Assembly (NCBI GenBank): GCA_039105265.1
Contig: JAPFFF010000028.1
Location: 1,116,001-1,180,000 of the forward strand
DNA length: 64,000 nt
Source of the DNA: Tritrichomonas musculus
Lineage: Eukaryota; Parabasalia; Tritrichomonadida; Tritrichomonadidae
Direction of reading: 5' to 3'
Positions 49,443 through 60,501 of the stretch are shown one piece after another. The translations under genes were made by a program, and so were the position numbers. Numbering within the stretch: the first letter of the stretch is position 1; each line of letters starts with the position of its first letter. The notes below the pieces were generated by a model. It was not told where the DNA came from, did no database searches, and worked only from the letters and a program-made list of their open reading frames with translations.

Positions 49443-51298
49443 TTACCCGTAGTAATATCGACGTTGCAGATTTGCGCCATTTTTATTTTTTTAATTGAAA
49501 TTCTCAGAAATTTTAAAAAGAAAAAAAATTATTTTTTGAATGGTATTAGTTTATTTATATAAAAAGCATTCAATTTTGATTATTTCGTAAAAATGGTTAT
49601 ATTTTTTGTCCGTTTATAATTTACTCGAAATCAAAGAATTTCATTTTTCTCCATATGTGATAGATATAACTGATTTTGGCTAATGACTTTTTTCTTAGTT
49701 AGCATATGCTCTATAGCAAAATGATAACAGATTAATTCAATTCAGATACTTTTAAATATCACCAATTTTCAATCGCTAATATCTTTTTTGAAAATATTCC
49801 AATTTTGTTTATTGGCATATCATTATATTTAATATTGGGTGATTTATATAATGAACTAGTCAGATTTGGAATATCTCATTTTTTTTTCTGATGGCAAAAT
49901 CACAAATATAATAAAAAAAAACTTCTTCAAATTTTAGAATGTTTATTTTATCATTTTATTCTTAGTTAGCATATATATTATTTGTTATATAAGTTTGGAG
50001 TCTATTTAAAGAAATTGACATTATTGAATCAAAATTCACAAGAATATTTTAGAATTAGACAAAAGTAAATATTAATTTCTTTATTATACCTACTTAAGAT
50101 TTTTTTGCAATGCTTTCGAATCCATTTTTTAGAAAAACTATTTGATTATAATTTCTATCTTCCAATGTGGGAATTTTACTTTATTATAAATTATAAATAT
50201 CACTTAATATCATGTATAATTGTATAAAACATTAAGTAATTCCACTAATATTTGATTTGATAAGCATAATATTCCCAAATTATAAAAAAAGAAAAATTAT
50301 TCAAAAATTCTTATGCTATTATTATCAATATGTATCCATTTTTTAATTCTCAAGCTTATTAATTAATTTGATTATTTCATTTTTTTCAAATCTCCAAAAA
50401 TTTTATAGAATGATGCTTTTTTGTAAAATTTTAATTATTATTTGAGAGAATATTATATTTAATTAAAACTAAACACAGGAAAATAGAATTATTTCATTGC
50501 AATCATCCCCAAAAATATGATTTTACTTATTAGACCAAATAAGCTTTAAATTTTAAACTTTTTCAATAAATTGATCATTTATTCTCACAAATTTCTATTA
50601 AAAAACATAAAATAATATTAAAAAAAGCTTTTTAGTCAAAAACGCATGAATATGATCAGAATAATATTAATTTAGTTGATTTTTTATTATGACGACTGAG
50701 AGTAGGAACTGATATGAAAAATATAAATGTTATGGAGTTGATACTGAGATGATAGATGCAAGTGAAATGAACAGGTGATTGAATTGGGAGCTTTTGTTCT
50801 GATTAAATAGTGGCTGAGGTTGGTGTGATTAAGATATAGATATCTGGTAGAAACTTAGGTGAGATTGAGTTGTGACATGGCTAAGATAATAAGTAACGAT
50901 GCAATGAAATAGCGATTGATGTAGGAACAATCGTTCTGGATGAATGATGTAGGAACAAGATGTTCCAAAGATTGAGTTTAGGCGAGTTTAATGGATATTG
51001 AAATATGTGCTGCGACAAGGGTAAACTGTAGTTGAGATAAATTTGAAATATTGCTTGAGATGCGACTGTTGTAGTCCTTGCTTTTGAGTTTTTTTTAATT
51101 TGAAACTGACACCAATTGTCCGAACAATGGTGATATGAATTCTATGTATGGTATTCAAAAAGTTTGAGCGCCTCTTTTTATTTTTCCTCTATTGTCATTT
51201 CTGTGAAATATTCAATGAATAAAAAAATTGAGAATTTATATTTTATATTACAAAATAAAAATGGCGCAAATCTGCAACGTCGATATTACTACGGGTAA
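49443..51298. mobile_element. Non-autonomous DNA transposon with 47-bp perfect terminal inverted repeats
   Basis: TTACCCGTAGTAATATCGAC... at 49443-49489 is the exact reverse complement of 51252-51298. Reading the element as CCCGTAG...CTACGGG leaves TA on both sides (49444-49445 and 51296-51297), the target duplication of Tc1/mariner-type elements. Length about 1.85 kb. No transposase ORF is present in any frame, so it depends on another copy. Perfect TIRs suggest recent movement. The internal part near 50690-51110 is strongly G-rich on the plus strand compared with its surroundings. A CTTAGTTAGCATAT motif occurs twice (about 49695 and 49960). Confidence 0.85.
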
Positions 51299-51489
51299 TA
51301 ATTTAACTTAGAAGAAAATCAAATTGCATTTAAAGATTATGAATCTCAAAATCAAATTCTAATTATTTATATAAATATTTCACAATAAAAAAGTAAAAAA
51401 TAATAATTAAAAAAAAATTTTTAATTAAACATTTTTGATTATTATATTTTAATTATTTTTGATATTTGTTACCCTTCTTTCACTTTATT

Positions 51490-52631
51490 TTATTTTATAT
51501 TAGATAGAAGATCAACAATATCTTGATGATTGTTTTCTCTTGCTAAGTCAATGGCCGTTTCATGAATATTTTCATTCAGAGATTCCACAAATCACGTCAA
51601 ATTGAAACTTGATGAAAAAAAGTTAGATTTGAATATTATGAAAGTTATTGAATTAAAAAGTTTTTGATGTATATATCAATGCCTTCTTGTTTTAATAATA
51701 TTTTAACAATTTCTGTATGACCTTTATTTGCAGCATGAATCAAAGCTGTCATATTAAATATATTATTTAAATTCCATAAATCATTCAAAATTTCAATTTT
51801 ATAAACAAAAGTTAGATTTAAATATCATTAATATTTTTGATTTAAAATATCTTTCATGTTGATATCAATACCTTCTTGTTTTAATAATAATTCAACAATT
51901 TCTATATGATCTTTTATTACAGCACTCATCAACGCAGTGATATAAAATGTTTGATTTAAATTCCATAAATCATTCATGATTTCAATACAATTATAAAATA
52001 GCTAATTTGGAATATCATGAACTTTTTTAACATACAATGTTTTTATAGTTGATATCAATGCCTTCTTTACTTAATAATAATCTAACCATTTCAGTATTGC
52101 CTCTATCTGCAGCACTTATCAACACAGTATCATTTAACCTTTGGATTAAATTCCATATTTTATTGGAAATATTAAATTACATGAAAAAAGATAAATTTGA
52201 ATATCATGAATGTATTTGCTTTAAAATGTCTGTCTTGTTGATATTAATGCCTTCTTGTCTAAATAATAATTCAACAATTTCTTTATGATAACTATATACA
52301 AAGTGAAACCACACTGGATCATTAAATGCTCGAATTAAATTCCATAAAAAATACCAAAAATTTCAAATCCAATAAAAAAAAAGATAGATTTAAATTCTAT
52401 AAATGTTTTTGATTTAAAATGTCTATCTCGTTGATATTAATACCTTCTTGTTTTAATAATAATTCAACAATTTCTTTATGGCAACTATTTGCAGCATAAA
52501 TCAATGCTGTGTCATTAAATGTTGGGGTAAAAATTCCACAAATCATTACAAATATTAAATCTGATTGAAAAAGTTAAATTTGAATATAATGAATGTTTTT
52601 GATTTAAAATGCTATTTAAAACATTAATATT
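51490..52631 (-). pseudogene. Ankyrin-repeat tail of the DUF3447 gene, units separated by stop-containing spacers
   Basis: Directly downstream of the DUF3447 ORF, about six units with a period near 190 bp each carry one readable ankyrin repeat (N-D-T-A-L-I-Y-A-A-N, then EIVELLLKQEGIDIN) plus a DILNQKH-like segment, a spacer with stops, and NDLWNL leading into the next repeat. The last unit (ETAIDLARENNHQDIVDLLS) ends at a stop near 51491. Spacers lack GT...AG introns that I can see. Most likely a decaying repeat array amplified as a 190-bp unit; undetected non-canonical processing is the alternative. Confidence 0.65.
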
Positions 52632-53801
52632 TTAAATTACTGCATTTATATCAATATTTCCTTCTTCTAGATAAAGTTTCACAAGTGCGTAATAATTAAA
52701 TTCACAGAAATAAAAAAACATGTTATCGTATTTCATGTTTGCTGGGAAAAAATAATAATTGTGATATTTAACTGCAAATTGATAAAGATTTCTATATTTA
52801 TTTTCAATTTTATATAGTAAATCTTCTTCTTTCATTAAATTATCAATGATGTAGCTTGCAATTTCGTTGTGATGGCATTTTATCGATTCTTTAAGTATTA
52901 ACTCATAATTATTTTCTTTCTGTAAAATACTTGGTGGCTCGTTTCTTGGTGGTGAAACATGATTATCTTCAAGATATTGAATCAATTCTGCATTCATACT
53001 ATGAATTGCATAATACCATATATCCGATCTCAGTTTAACTCCTTTCATTTTCATGTATTTGATGATGTCATTCGATCCATAAAATGATGCATATTCAATA
53101 AGACTAGCGTAACTCAAAAATTTATTTGTTTCATAAATTGAATTTTTAATTTCATTATCAAGAGACAAATTTGTTTGCTCAGCAAAAGTGATAAACTCTT
53201 TAATTTTGTTGAATCGAATCAATTTACATAAAAAATCGTCACTTTCTCCTTCTCGTCGTTTCTTATAAAAATCTTCTTCAACTTCCTTCTTTAATTCTTC
53301 AACAAATTTTTCGTCGTTTAATGAGTTATCATCATTGCCGTATTTTTTAATGTTTTCTTCTGTTAGAAGCGGTTTGATTTCTGGCTTAAAATACTCGCAA
53401 TAGTGCATTCTGGAATACTTGTCATTCGTAATAATTGAAAAAATGCGTTCATCAATTGTTATCACTTTTTCTTCAACAAGAAATAGATGAATTCGTTTGT
53501 TGCCATCAAAAACCTCGAAAATTTCTGAATTTGTAAAATATTTTTGGATATCTTTTTTAAAATGTCTCAAAACCCGCTCAATTTTACAAATAAAATTATG
53601 ATCGCGGTGATGATTGTTTCCAATGCTATTTATTAATTTTAATAATGCTTCAAATTTATGTCGTTCATTAATAATTTTACTATCTGAGACAAGCTTAACA
53701 AAACTTTCATATTTGTTTTCAGAATTTGATTCATCTTCAAGAAATTCTAGAAGAGTGCTCTGAATCTTTTTCATTTTTTCTGTAAAATCTTCAATACTCA
53801 T
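52632..53801 (-). CDS. DUF3447 / ankyrin-like protein
   Basis: 389 residues from ATG 53801 (MSIEDFTEKMKKIQSTLLEF). Family blocks are NHHRDHNFICKIERVLRHF, NKRIHLFLVEEKVI, YCEYFKPEIKPLL, an acidic linker, KRREGESDDFLCKLIRFNKI, LIEYASFYGSNDIIKYMK, IWYYAIHSMNAELIQYLE and ESIKCHHNE. It stops after GNIDINAVI, inside an ankyrin repeat; the downstream 1.1 kb carries the rest of the ankyrin array in broken form. The domain itself is intact, so a shortened protein may still be made. Confidence 0.8.
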   Translation of the reverse strand: MSIEDFTEKMKKIQSTLLEFLEDESNSENKYESFVKLVSDSKIINERHKFEALLKLINSIGNNHHRDHNFICKIERVLRHFKKDIQKYFTNSEIFEVFDGNKRIHLFLVEEKVITIDERIFSIITNDKYSRMHYCEYFKPEIKPLLTEENIKKYGNDDNSLNDEKFVEELKKEVEEDFYKKRREGESDDFLCKLIRFNKIKEFITFAEQTNLSLDNEIKNSIYETNKFLSYASLIEYASFYGSNDIIKYMKMKGVKLRSDIWYYAIHSMNAELIQYLEDNHVSPPRNEPPSILQKENNYELILKESIKCHHNEIASYIIDNLMKEEDLLYKIENKYRNLYQFAVKYHNYYFFPANMKYDNMFFYFCEFNYYALVKLYLEEGNIDINAVI

Positions 53802-53946
53802 TTTTTTTTGTAAAAAAAAAAAGTATAAAAAAACGGATTTTTATTTGATAGTCAAAAAATAAAACATTTCAAAAAGTTTATGATAAATATTTCAAAAAGT
53901 TATAAGATAAAAAATTGTTTTTTATTTGGTATTATGAATCTGCTCC

Positions 53947-55679
53947 ATTTATTATTTAGTATTATGAATAATGCTAAAAAAATCAAATGCATTAACATAT
54001 CAAATGTGCAGTGTATCGAATGGTTCAATTTGTTATGATCAAATTTGAAATGAAAATTCTTTTCAAGCAGAAACAATCAACAATTTTTATCATCAACATC
54101 TAAATTACAAATACATATGGATTGATCAAATTGATAGTTATGATACTATTACGATAAATCTTGATAATTTTGATGAATCAATTTCAATTTTATTCCGTGA
54201 AAAAAGTTTTTATTCATCAATAACAATACAAACAAATGTAGGAAAAGATACAGAAAATTATAATTGCCCATCGATTATGGCATATAGACGAGATTTATAT
54301 ATTGAAAACTTTAATCCAAAAAACGACAAAACAGTTTTAGTATAAGAAGATTTATCATGCAATACGATATCATCTAAAGATAGTTCTAAACCTTTATACC
54401 TTTTAGATATAAATGAAAAAAACTCTTATATTTACATTGATCGATTAAAAATAAATCCAGCTTATATCAGTACGATGATTCTCATTACTGATTTGAAAGA
54501 AGAAATGAAAGAGTCATAGGCAATAATACTGTCACCATACACACGGCATGACTATGACAATCATTATACTTCAAGATTTTTTTTTTCGATTATCAGTTAT
54601 GGTGATAATCAATTTTCAATTGAATTTAATGATTCAAAAGTCTTGACATTTTGTAGCCGAAACTCAAAATATTTTTCTGGATTTTTATCTTAATGAACAA
54701 GCAACAAAAAGTTGTGATGAAAATATAAATGATATTAACTTAATATCATCTAATATAATACATAATGTTTATCAACAAAATACAATTATAATAAAAGGTA
54801 ATTGGCCAAATGCCAAAATGGCTAAAGTTGATGACGAATAAATTAAAAATGGCAAAATTTTGACTATCCAAATGCCATCCAATATTTCGAAATAGCAGCT
54901 AATAATGGTTCTTCCGATGCAATCCTCGAATTGGCACAAATGTACATGAAAGGTGTTGGTTTGGAACTTAACATAAAGAAAGCTAAGCAATACTTAAGGT
55001 TTTATCAAACAAATATAATTCTGATGTAGCACAATATCAATTAGGAATGATATACAATGGAGAAAGAAAATATGCCAAATCCATAAAATACTTTGAACTT
55101 TCCGCAAACCAGGATAATACTGACGCATTAATGAAATTAGGTATAATTTATCGTGACGGTTTAGGTGTCAAAAAGAATCCAAATCAAACATATCAATATT
55201 TCAAAAAGGCTGCAAAATTCGGAGACAAAAATGCATTGTTTTATTTGGCTGTTTTTTGTAGGGATGGATTTGGTACACAGAAAAATATAAATCGTGCAAG
55301 AAGATACCACAAATTAGGTTGCATATATGGAGTCAACGAATCATATTTAAATTTAGGTTTCTACTATGCAAATAATGATAATCTTGATTTGGCTAAATAT
55401 TATTGGGGAATCTGTGATCATCCAAAGGCACAATATAACTTAGGTATTATATATGAAGAAGAAAAGAATTACGATGAGGCGAAAAAAATGTTTGAAAAAG
55501 CCGCAAAACAAAATAATTCTGATTCTATTCTTGCAATTGGAAAACTTTATATAAACGGATTAGGTGTTGAAGAAAATTATGATCTTGGACTTGAGTACAT
55601 TATTAAGGCAGCACGTTTAAATAACCAAAATGCTATCGAAATTATTAATGAAACAATTGATGAATTTGAAAGTTATTGA
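53947..55679 (+). pseudogene. Broken Sel1-repeat gene with unrecognised N-terminal domain
   Basis: The first 700 bp give long open pieces in shifting frames (INNFYHQHLNYKYIWIDQID, DTITINLDNFDESISILFRE, NCPSIMAYRRDLYIENFNPK, LYLLDINEKNSYIYIDRLKI) that I do not recognise. From about 54840 Sel1 repeats appear (AIQYFEIAANNGSSDAILELA, MYMKGVGLELNIKKAKQYL) and continue openly from 55047 to 55679 with six repeats (LGIIYRDGLGVKKNPNQTYQ and so on) and a proper end. Four or more stops and frame changes occur in the 5' part. The 210-residue 3' piece might still be expressed. Confidence 0.65.
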
Positions 55680-55987
55680 GATATTCATTTAACAAAAGAG
55701 CAAACACAAGCAATCAAAAACTATGCATTTTAAAATGACAATAAAACATGAATTAAAATTTACTAAAGAATACTTTTGATTTTTGATAATTATTTGAAAT
55801 TAAAATTTTTTTGTTTTGTTTTGTTTTGAGTTCACTTGATATTTTTAATTAACAAAATAACAGCAAATATAATTTTTTATATAATTTCTAAATAAAAATT
55901 TTATATTGTTTAAACATATATAAGTTTTGATTAATTTAGTTTTGCTTGTGTTTTTAGTAATGAATAAAAGTGAATTAAAAAATCACA

Positions 55988-57481
55988 TCAGAAAAAAAAT
56001 AAATATAAAAACAAAACAATTAAAATGATAGCAGCAATAAAGCACATAATTTCGAAACAATTAGGACATTCATTAAGCTTAATTCCTTCTCGTAAAAATA
56101 TTTGCTTTTTCATATTATGATCAGATAAACTGCTAGAAAGAACTTCGGTAGCATGAAGGCGGTCGTTTTCTATGTAATTTTCAAACTCACCATTTTCAGA
56201 AAAGTTTAATTCTTCTTCATTTTCCTTTCTTCTGATCTTCTTATTTGATGCAAAATCAGTAAAACTGGTAGAACTTTTTCGAAATCTAGAGTGTTTCTGA
56301 TTAAATAGATACGCTTGCGAATTATTTGATTGAGATTGAGAGACTTGTGGAATAGATTGAGAGACTTGTGGAATAGATTGAGAGACTTGTGGATTAAATT
56401 GAGAGACTTGTGGAATAGATTGAGAGACTGGTCGATTAAATTGTGAGACTTGTTGATTACTAATTATAAATTCATTGAATTGGGCGTCATTTGCAATCGG
56501 TCCATACGATGGCTGACACTGGCCTAATTCACCTTGAGTTTCGCTAATAAAAGCTGCAGGTTCCTCTGCTTCTTCAGGCAACTGGTCTGTTTGCGGGCTC
56601 TGCGCTTGATTGAAGATTCGTGGCTGGATGTGAGGTGGCAGTGCCGGAGACGGAATGGCCATTCTCATGTTGCTTCGATTCACTCTTCTCTGAGTCTCAG
56701 ATTTCTTCTGCCTCCTCTGCAATCTTCCCGGTGCAGCCTGCGCATAACTTCCTAGAAAAGCGTCTCCATCCTGGTCCTCATCTACCAACTCAAATTGCTC
56801 ACCATCATCATCAAACTTGTCCTCATCATCATTATACAGCACTCCACAATTAGTCCCGCCTTCCTCGTTTGCCACTTCGTCGTGGTCAGCGTTGCTGCTC
56901 ACAGAAAAGCTCATATCTTGACACAAAACTTGACTTTCTTTTTGGCCAAAACCGAAAAAATTTGGCTCATTTGGTGATGTGATTTCAGATGTATCGTATG
57001 TTTCTGAATTTGATTCAATGAGTGGTTCATCGATATCGTTATTGCTATCGTTTTCATCCTCTTCTTGGATGTCAAAATGGCGCGGATTGTAAAAGCTCAC
57101 GTTGCTTCTGTTCGGCGTTGATGAAAACCACTTTTTCGCTATGTATTTGTTATAGATAAATAACTGCCTCTCTTGTAACGAACTGCCAAACGGAACTTTC
57201 GAGGAATCTGATTGAAAAAGTGCCATCCATTTCGAATTAAATGTTTGATTGTCGGTTTGCTTCAGTTTTTGAATATCTTCATAGGTAAAGTTGTCGGTTA
57301 ATGGATTTTTTATTTGGAATCCTAATTGTTTGTGGATTTCGGCGCAATTGTTACATAAAAAAAGTCCATTATTCATATCAATATATAATGTGCATGAATC
57401 AAAACAATCAGCACAAAGAGCATTTGATTTTTTACCTAAAAGAAGACGAATTTCAGCTGCTGGATCAAAATCAGATTTCAT
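55988..57481 (-). CDS. Tail-anchored ArfGAP-like protein
   Basis: 497 residues. Residues about 8-115 form an ArfGAP domain: zinc ligands C23-x2-C26-x16-C43-x2-C46, then A-E-I-H50-K51-Q-L-G. The arginine finger that follows this His in active ArfGAPs is Lys51, so GAP activity may be reduced or lost. The long middle is acidic and Ser/Gln-rich with an octad-like tandem repeat S-I-P-Q-V-S-Q-S / F-N-P-Q-V-S-Q-S (about residues 345-385). The last 20 residues (CFIAAIILIVLFLYLFFF) form a C-terminal membrane anchor after ECPNC. It should sit on a Golgi or endosomal membrane facing the cytosol. Tail anchors are unusual for ArfGAPs. GC content rises in the central part. Confidence 0.8.
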   Translation of the reverse strand: MKSDFDPAAEIRLLLGKKSNALCADCFDSCTLYIDMNNGLFLCNNCAEIHKQLGFQIKNPLTDNFTYEDIQKLKQTDNQTFNSKWMALFQSDSSKVPFGSSLQERQLFIYNKYIAKKWFSSTPNRSNVSFYNPRHFDIQEEDENDSNNDIDEPLIESNSETYDTSEITSPNEPNFFGFGQKESQVLCQDMSFSVSSNADHDEVANEEGGTNCGVLYNDDEDKFDDDGEQFELVDEDQDGDAFLGSYAQAAPGRLQRRQKKSETQRRVNRSNMRMAIPSPALPPHIQPRIFNQAQSPQTDQLPEEAEEPAAFISETQGELGQCQPSYGPIANDAQFNEFIISNQQVSQFNRPVSQSIPQVSQFNPQVSQSIPQVSQSIPQVSQSQSNNSQAYLFNQKHSRFRKSSTSFTDFASNKKIRRKENEEELNFSENGEFENYIENDRLHATEVLSSSLSDHNMKKQIFLREGIKLNECPNCFEIMCFIAAIILIVLFLYLFFF

Positions 57482-57691
57482 GTAATAAAAATTTTTTTCA
57501 AGGTTAATTATAATGAACTTTTTTTAACAACACCTTCTCAATTTAAAAAATCTGAAAAAAATGCTTTTATCTTTATTAAAAAATGATAAATATAATTTTT
57601 TAAGTGAAAATTAATTAATAATACTTTCACAAAATATAAAAAATTAATATATTTATTGTTTCATTTGATTAGTTTTTTTTTTCATCATACC

Positions 57692-58170
57692 TAGACTTGT
57701 TATTTTGAGAATCGATATCAAAAACGTCACTTTCTTGCATCTGATACTCGATTATCAGTTTAAAAAACTGATATCGAGATTATTGATTATCAAGATATCA
57801 GATATGAAATGTGATATGAAAATAATTGTAAACTTGATATCAATTACCGAGATCTCGAGATCTTAAACTGATTTATCTTTTTTTATAATTGGTATATGTG
57901 ATTTTATAATATTTAAAAATATATAATATAATGCATTGATGTTTATTTTAAGATTAAGATCAAAAAATACATTCTTTTTTTATGAAATATTTGAGATTAA
58001 AATACGATCATATTTTTATCAAAAAGTTTAATTGAAAATTCTGATATCAATAGCTGAGAAAAAAAATTCTCGATCTCTGAAATCGATCTCGAGAATCTGT
58101 ATATATTTATGTATCGATATCAAAAAGTCAATCAATTATCGATCTCGAGAATCGGAGAATAACAAGTCTA
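57692..58170. mobile_element. MITE candidate with TA-flanked inverted ends
   Basis: TAGACTTGTTATT at 57692-57704 is exactly inverted at 58158-58170, with further imperfect pairing inward (GAGAATCGATATCA against CCGATTCTCGAGATCG). If TA is the target duplication the element is about 475 bp with 11-bp TIRs GACTTGTTATT. The interior is full of GATATC, CTCGAGA and ATCGAGAT words arranged as inverted repeats, so the whole could fold on itself. No coding capacity. Confidence 0.6.
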
Positions 58171-58258
58171 ATCATACCTTAACCAATTATTAATAGGAAT
58201 CATATATAATAAATGTTTTATATTTTGAATATTATATCTATTTAAAAAAAGAGAAGAT

Positions 58259-60501
58259 TTCCCATCTTCAAAAATGTTTATAATATTGATTGGTGTTGTA
58301 AAAGGTATGGAATATTTACATTCACAAAAAATAATTCTTCGTGATTTAAAACCAGAAAGTATTCTTCTTGATGAATTTTTCCGTCCATATATTGGCGATT
58401 TTGGTGAATCATAAATTATTCTAAATATGGATTCAATTTCAGATTACATGATGATCACTTTTAAAGGAAGTCCATTTTACATAGCTCCAGAATTTTATGA
58501 TGACGAAAGCCAATACACAAACAAGGTAGATATTTTCGTAATTGCAATAATAATGTATCAAATGCTTTGTAGACAAAAACCATATCCAAAATTTAACAAT
58601 TCTTTTATATTAGCCGAAGCTGGTGGAAACGGTCTTCGCCCAGATCTTTCTTATATTAAAAATTAATGATCCAATATATAAAGAATATATGCAAGCAGAA
58701 GAAGATGAAGTTCAACAATATCTTTCATTATTTGATGATCAACATAAAATCGATCCAAATGATATTAAAAACAGAGTAAAAAAAGGTGACGTTGAAGCGA
58801 TGATTTTGTATTCTGACATGCTAAAGAAAGGGACTTATTTCACACAAAACTAAAAAAAAGCCAATAAGTATTTGATGAAAGCTGCAGATAAAGGTCATGT
58901 AGAATCAATGCTTTCGTATGTAAAGTTACTTAATCAACAAAATTCAAGAAAAGCAAACAAGTATTTCAAATCAGCTGCAGATAAAGGGAACATTGAAGCA
59001 ATGATGATTTATGCAGAAAAGCTTTATGAAGGAAAAAATTGTTCAATTAACAAGCGTGAAGGTGCTACCTATTATAAAAAGGATGCCTCGAAGCAATGAT
59101 AAAATTTGTTAACATTGCTTTTCATGATAAAGTGAAGCATTTTTGTATTGCAAAATGACAGCAGATAAAGGAAATGTTGATTTTATGATCAAGACTGCTA
59201 AATTAAGTTACAATGGTGATGTATTCATTCAAGTGAATAAAGAAGAAGCATCAAAATACTATAAGATGGCTGCTGATAATGGTGATATAGAATCAGCTTT
59301 AATTTATGCCAAAATGATGCATAGAGGAGATGGCATTCCAGTAAATATAGCTGAAGCTTTTACTTATTATACATTGATAGCTGATAAGGGAAATGTAGAA
59401 TCAATGATTGAATATGCAAACATTGTTTGTATCGGTGAAGGAGGAGTTACAAAAGATCAGAAAGAGGCAGCCAAGTATTACAAAATGGCTGCAGATCAAG
59501 GTGATGTAATTTCAATGGTAAATCATAAAGCTGAAGCAGCACGTTACTTCAAATTGGCAGCAGATCAAGGAAATGCCAAAGCAATGATTTCCTTTGCTGA
59601 TATGATTAATAATAAAATTGAAGGTGTTGAAATGGATCGAAATAAATCCAAAGAGTATTATAAAATGGCTTCTAAAAAAGGTGATGCTGAATCAATGCTC
59701 ATTCTAGCTAATATAATATATTTTGAAGAGAATGATGAAAGGAGTAAAGAAGAAGGTCATCATTATTTAAAAAGGATGCAAAACATGGTAATGTCAATGC
59801 AATGATCAGTTATGCAAGAATCCTGGATGGTCTTAATCAAAAAGAATCGATTCGCTATTATAAGATGGCAGCTGATCATGGATGCATTGAAGCAATGATT
59901 ATGCAAACTTTCTATAAGGTGATAACAATAAGAAAAAAGAGAGACTTCATTATTACCAGCAGACAGCTGACAAAGGAGATCTTATATTTCAATGTTTAAT
60001 TATGCCAAATTACTAGATGGTCATGATGAAAAAGAAAGAAAAGAAGCTCTCATTTATTTTAAAATGTCTGCTGATCAACAGCATGCTGATTCAATATACT
60101 TTTATGCATTATTGTTGAAAAGAATGAGTTTTGCTGCTGGTTTCAAAAAAGAAATCATTCGTTATTTCAAATTATCGGCAGATAAAGACAATTCAGAAGC
60201 AATGTTTTCTTATGCAATGATGATAGAAGAAGAAGATAAAAAAGAAGCAGCCAAATATTATAAAAAATCAGCAGATTATGGTAATACGAAAGCAATAATA
60301 AATTATGGTCTGATGCTTAAACAAGGTGATGGAATTGATCAAAACGATGAAATAGGATATGATTACATCTTTGTGGCAATGAATTTAAGTAAAAGAAAAG
60401 AATTATATAATTACGTGATTATGCTTCAGAATGGAGATGATGTCATTCAAAACATTGAAAGAGCTAATCAAATAATTGAATTAATAATAAATAATGCCTG
60501 A
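58259..60501 (+). pseudogene. Truncated and broken TKL-type kinase - Sel1 gene
   Basis: The trace opens inside a kinase domain: GMEYLHSQKIILRDLKPESI (Asn of the loop is Ser), IGDFGES and stop, GSPFYIAPEFYDDESQYTNK, DIFVIAIIMYQML, then GGNGLRPDLSYIKN and stop. From 58680 Sel1 repeats of the A-A-D-K/Q-G-N-x-x-S-M type run in alternating frames to 60501, about 15 in all, with open pieces at 58623-58853, 58872-59099, 59143-59805 and 59992-60501. The N-lobe is missing. At least six breaks. It resembles the source of the ANMLxKGDGIV-style repeats in the remnant at 32.6-33.3 kb. Confidence 0.75.

Noticed and set aside
49403-51330. AAATCAAATTGCATT on both sides of the transposon as a long target duplication
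   Set aside because: The copies lie about 25-40 bp outside the TIRs, not next to them, and the words are low-complexity; TA at the TIR edges fits better.
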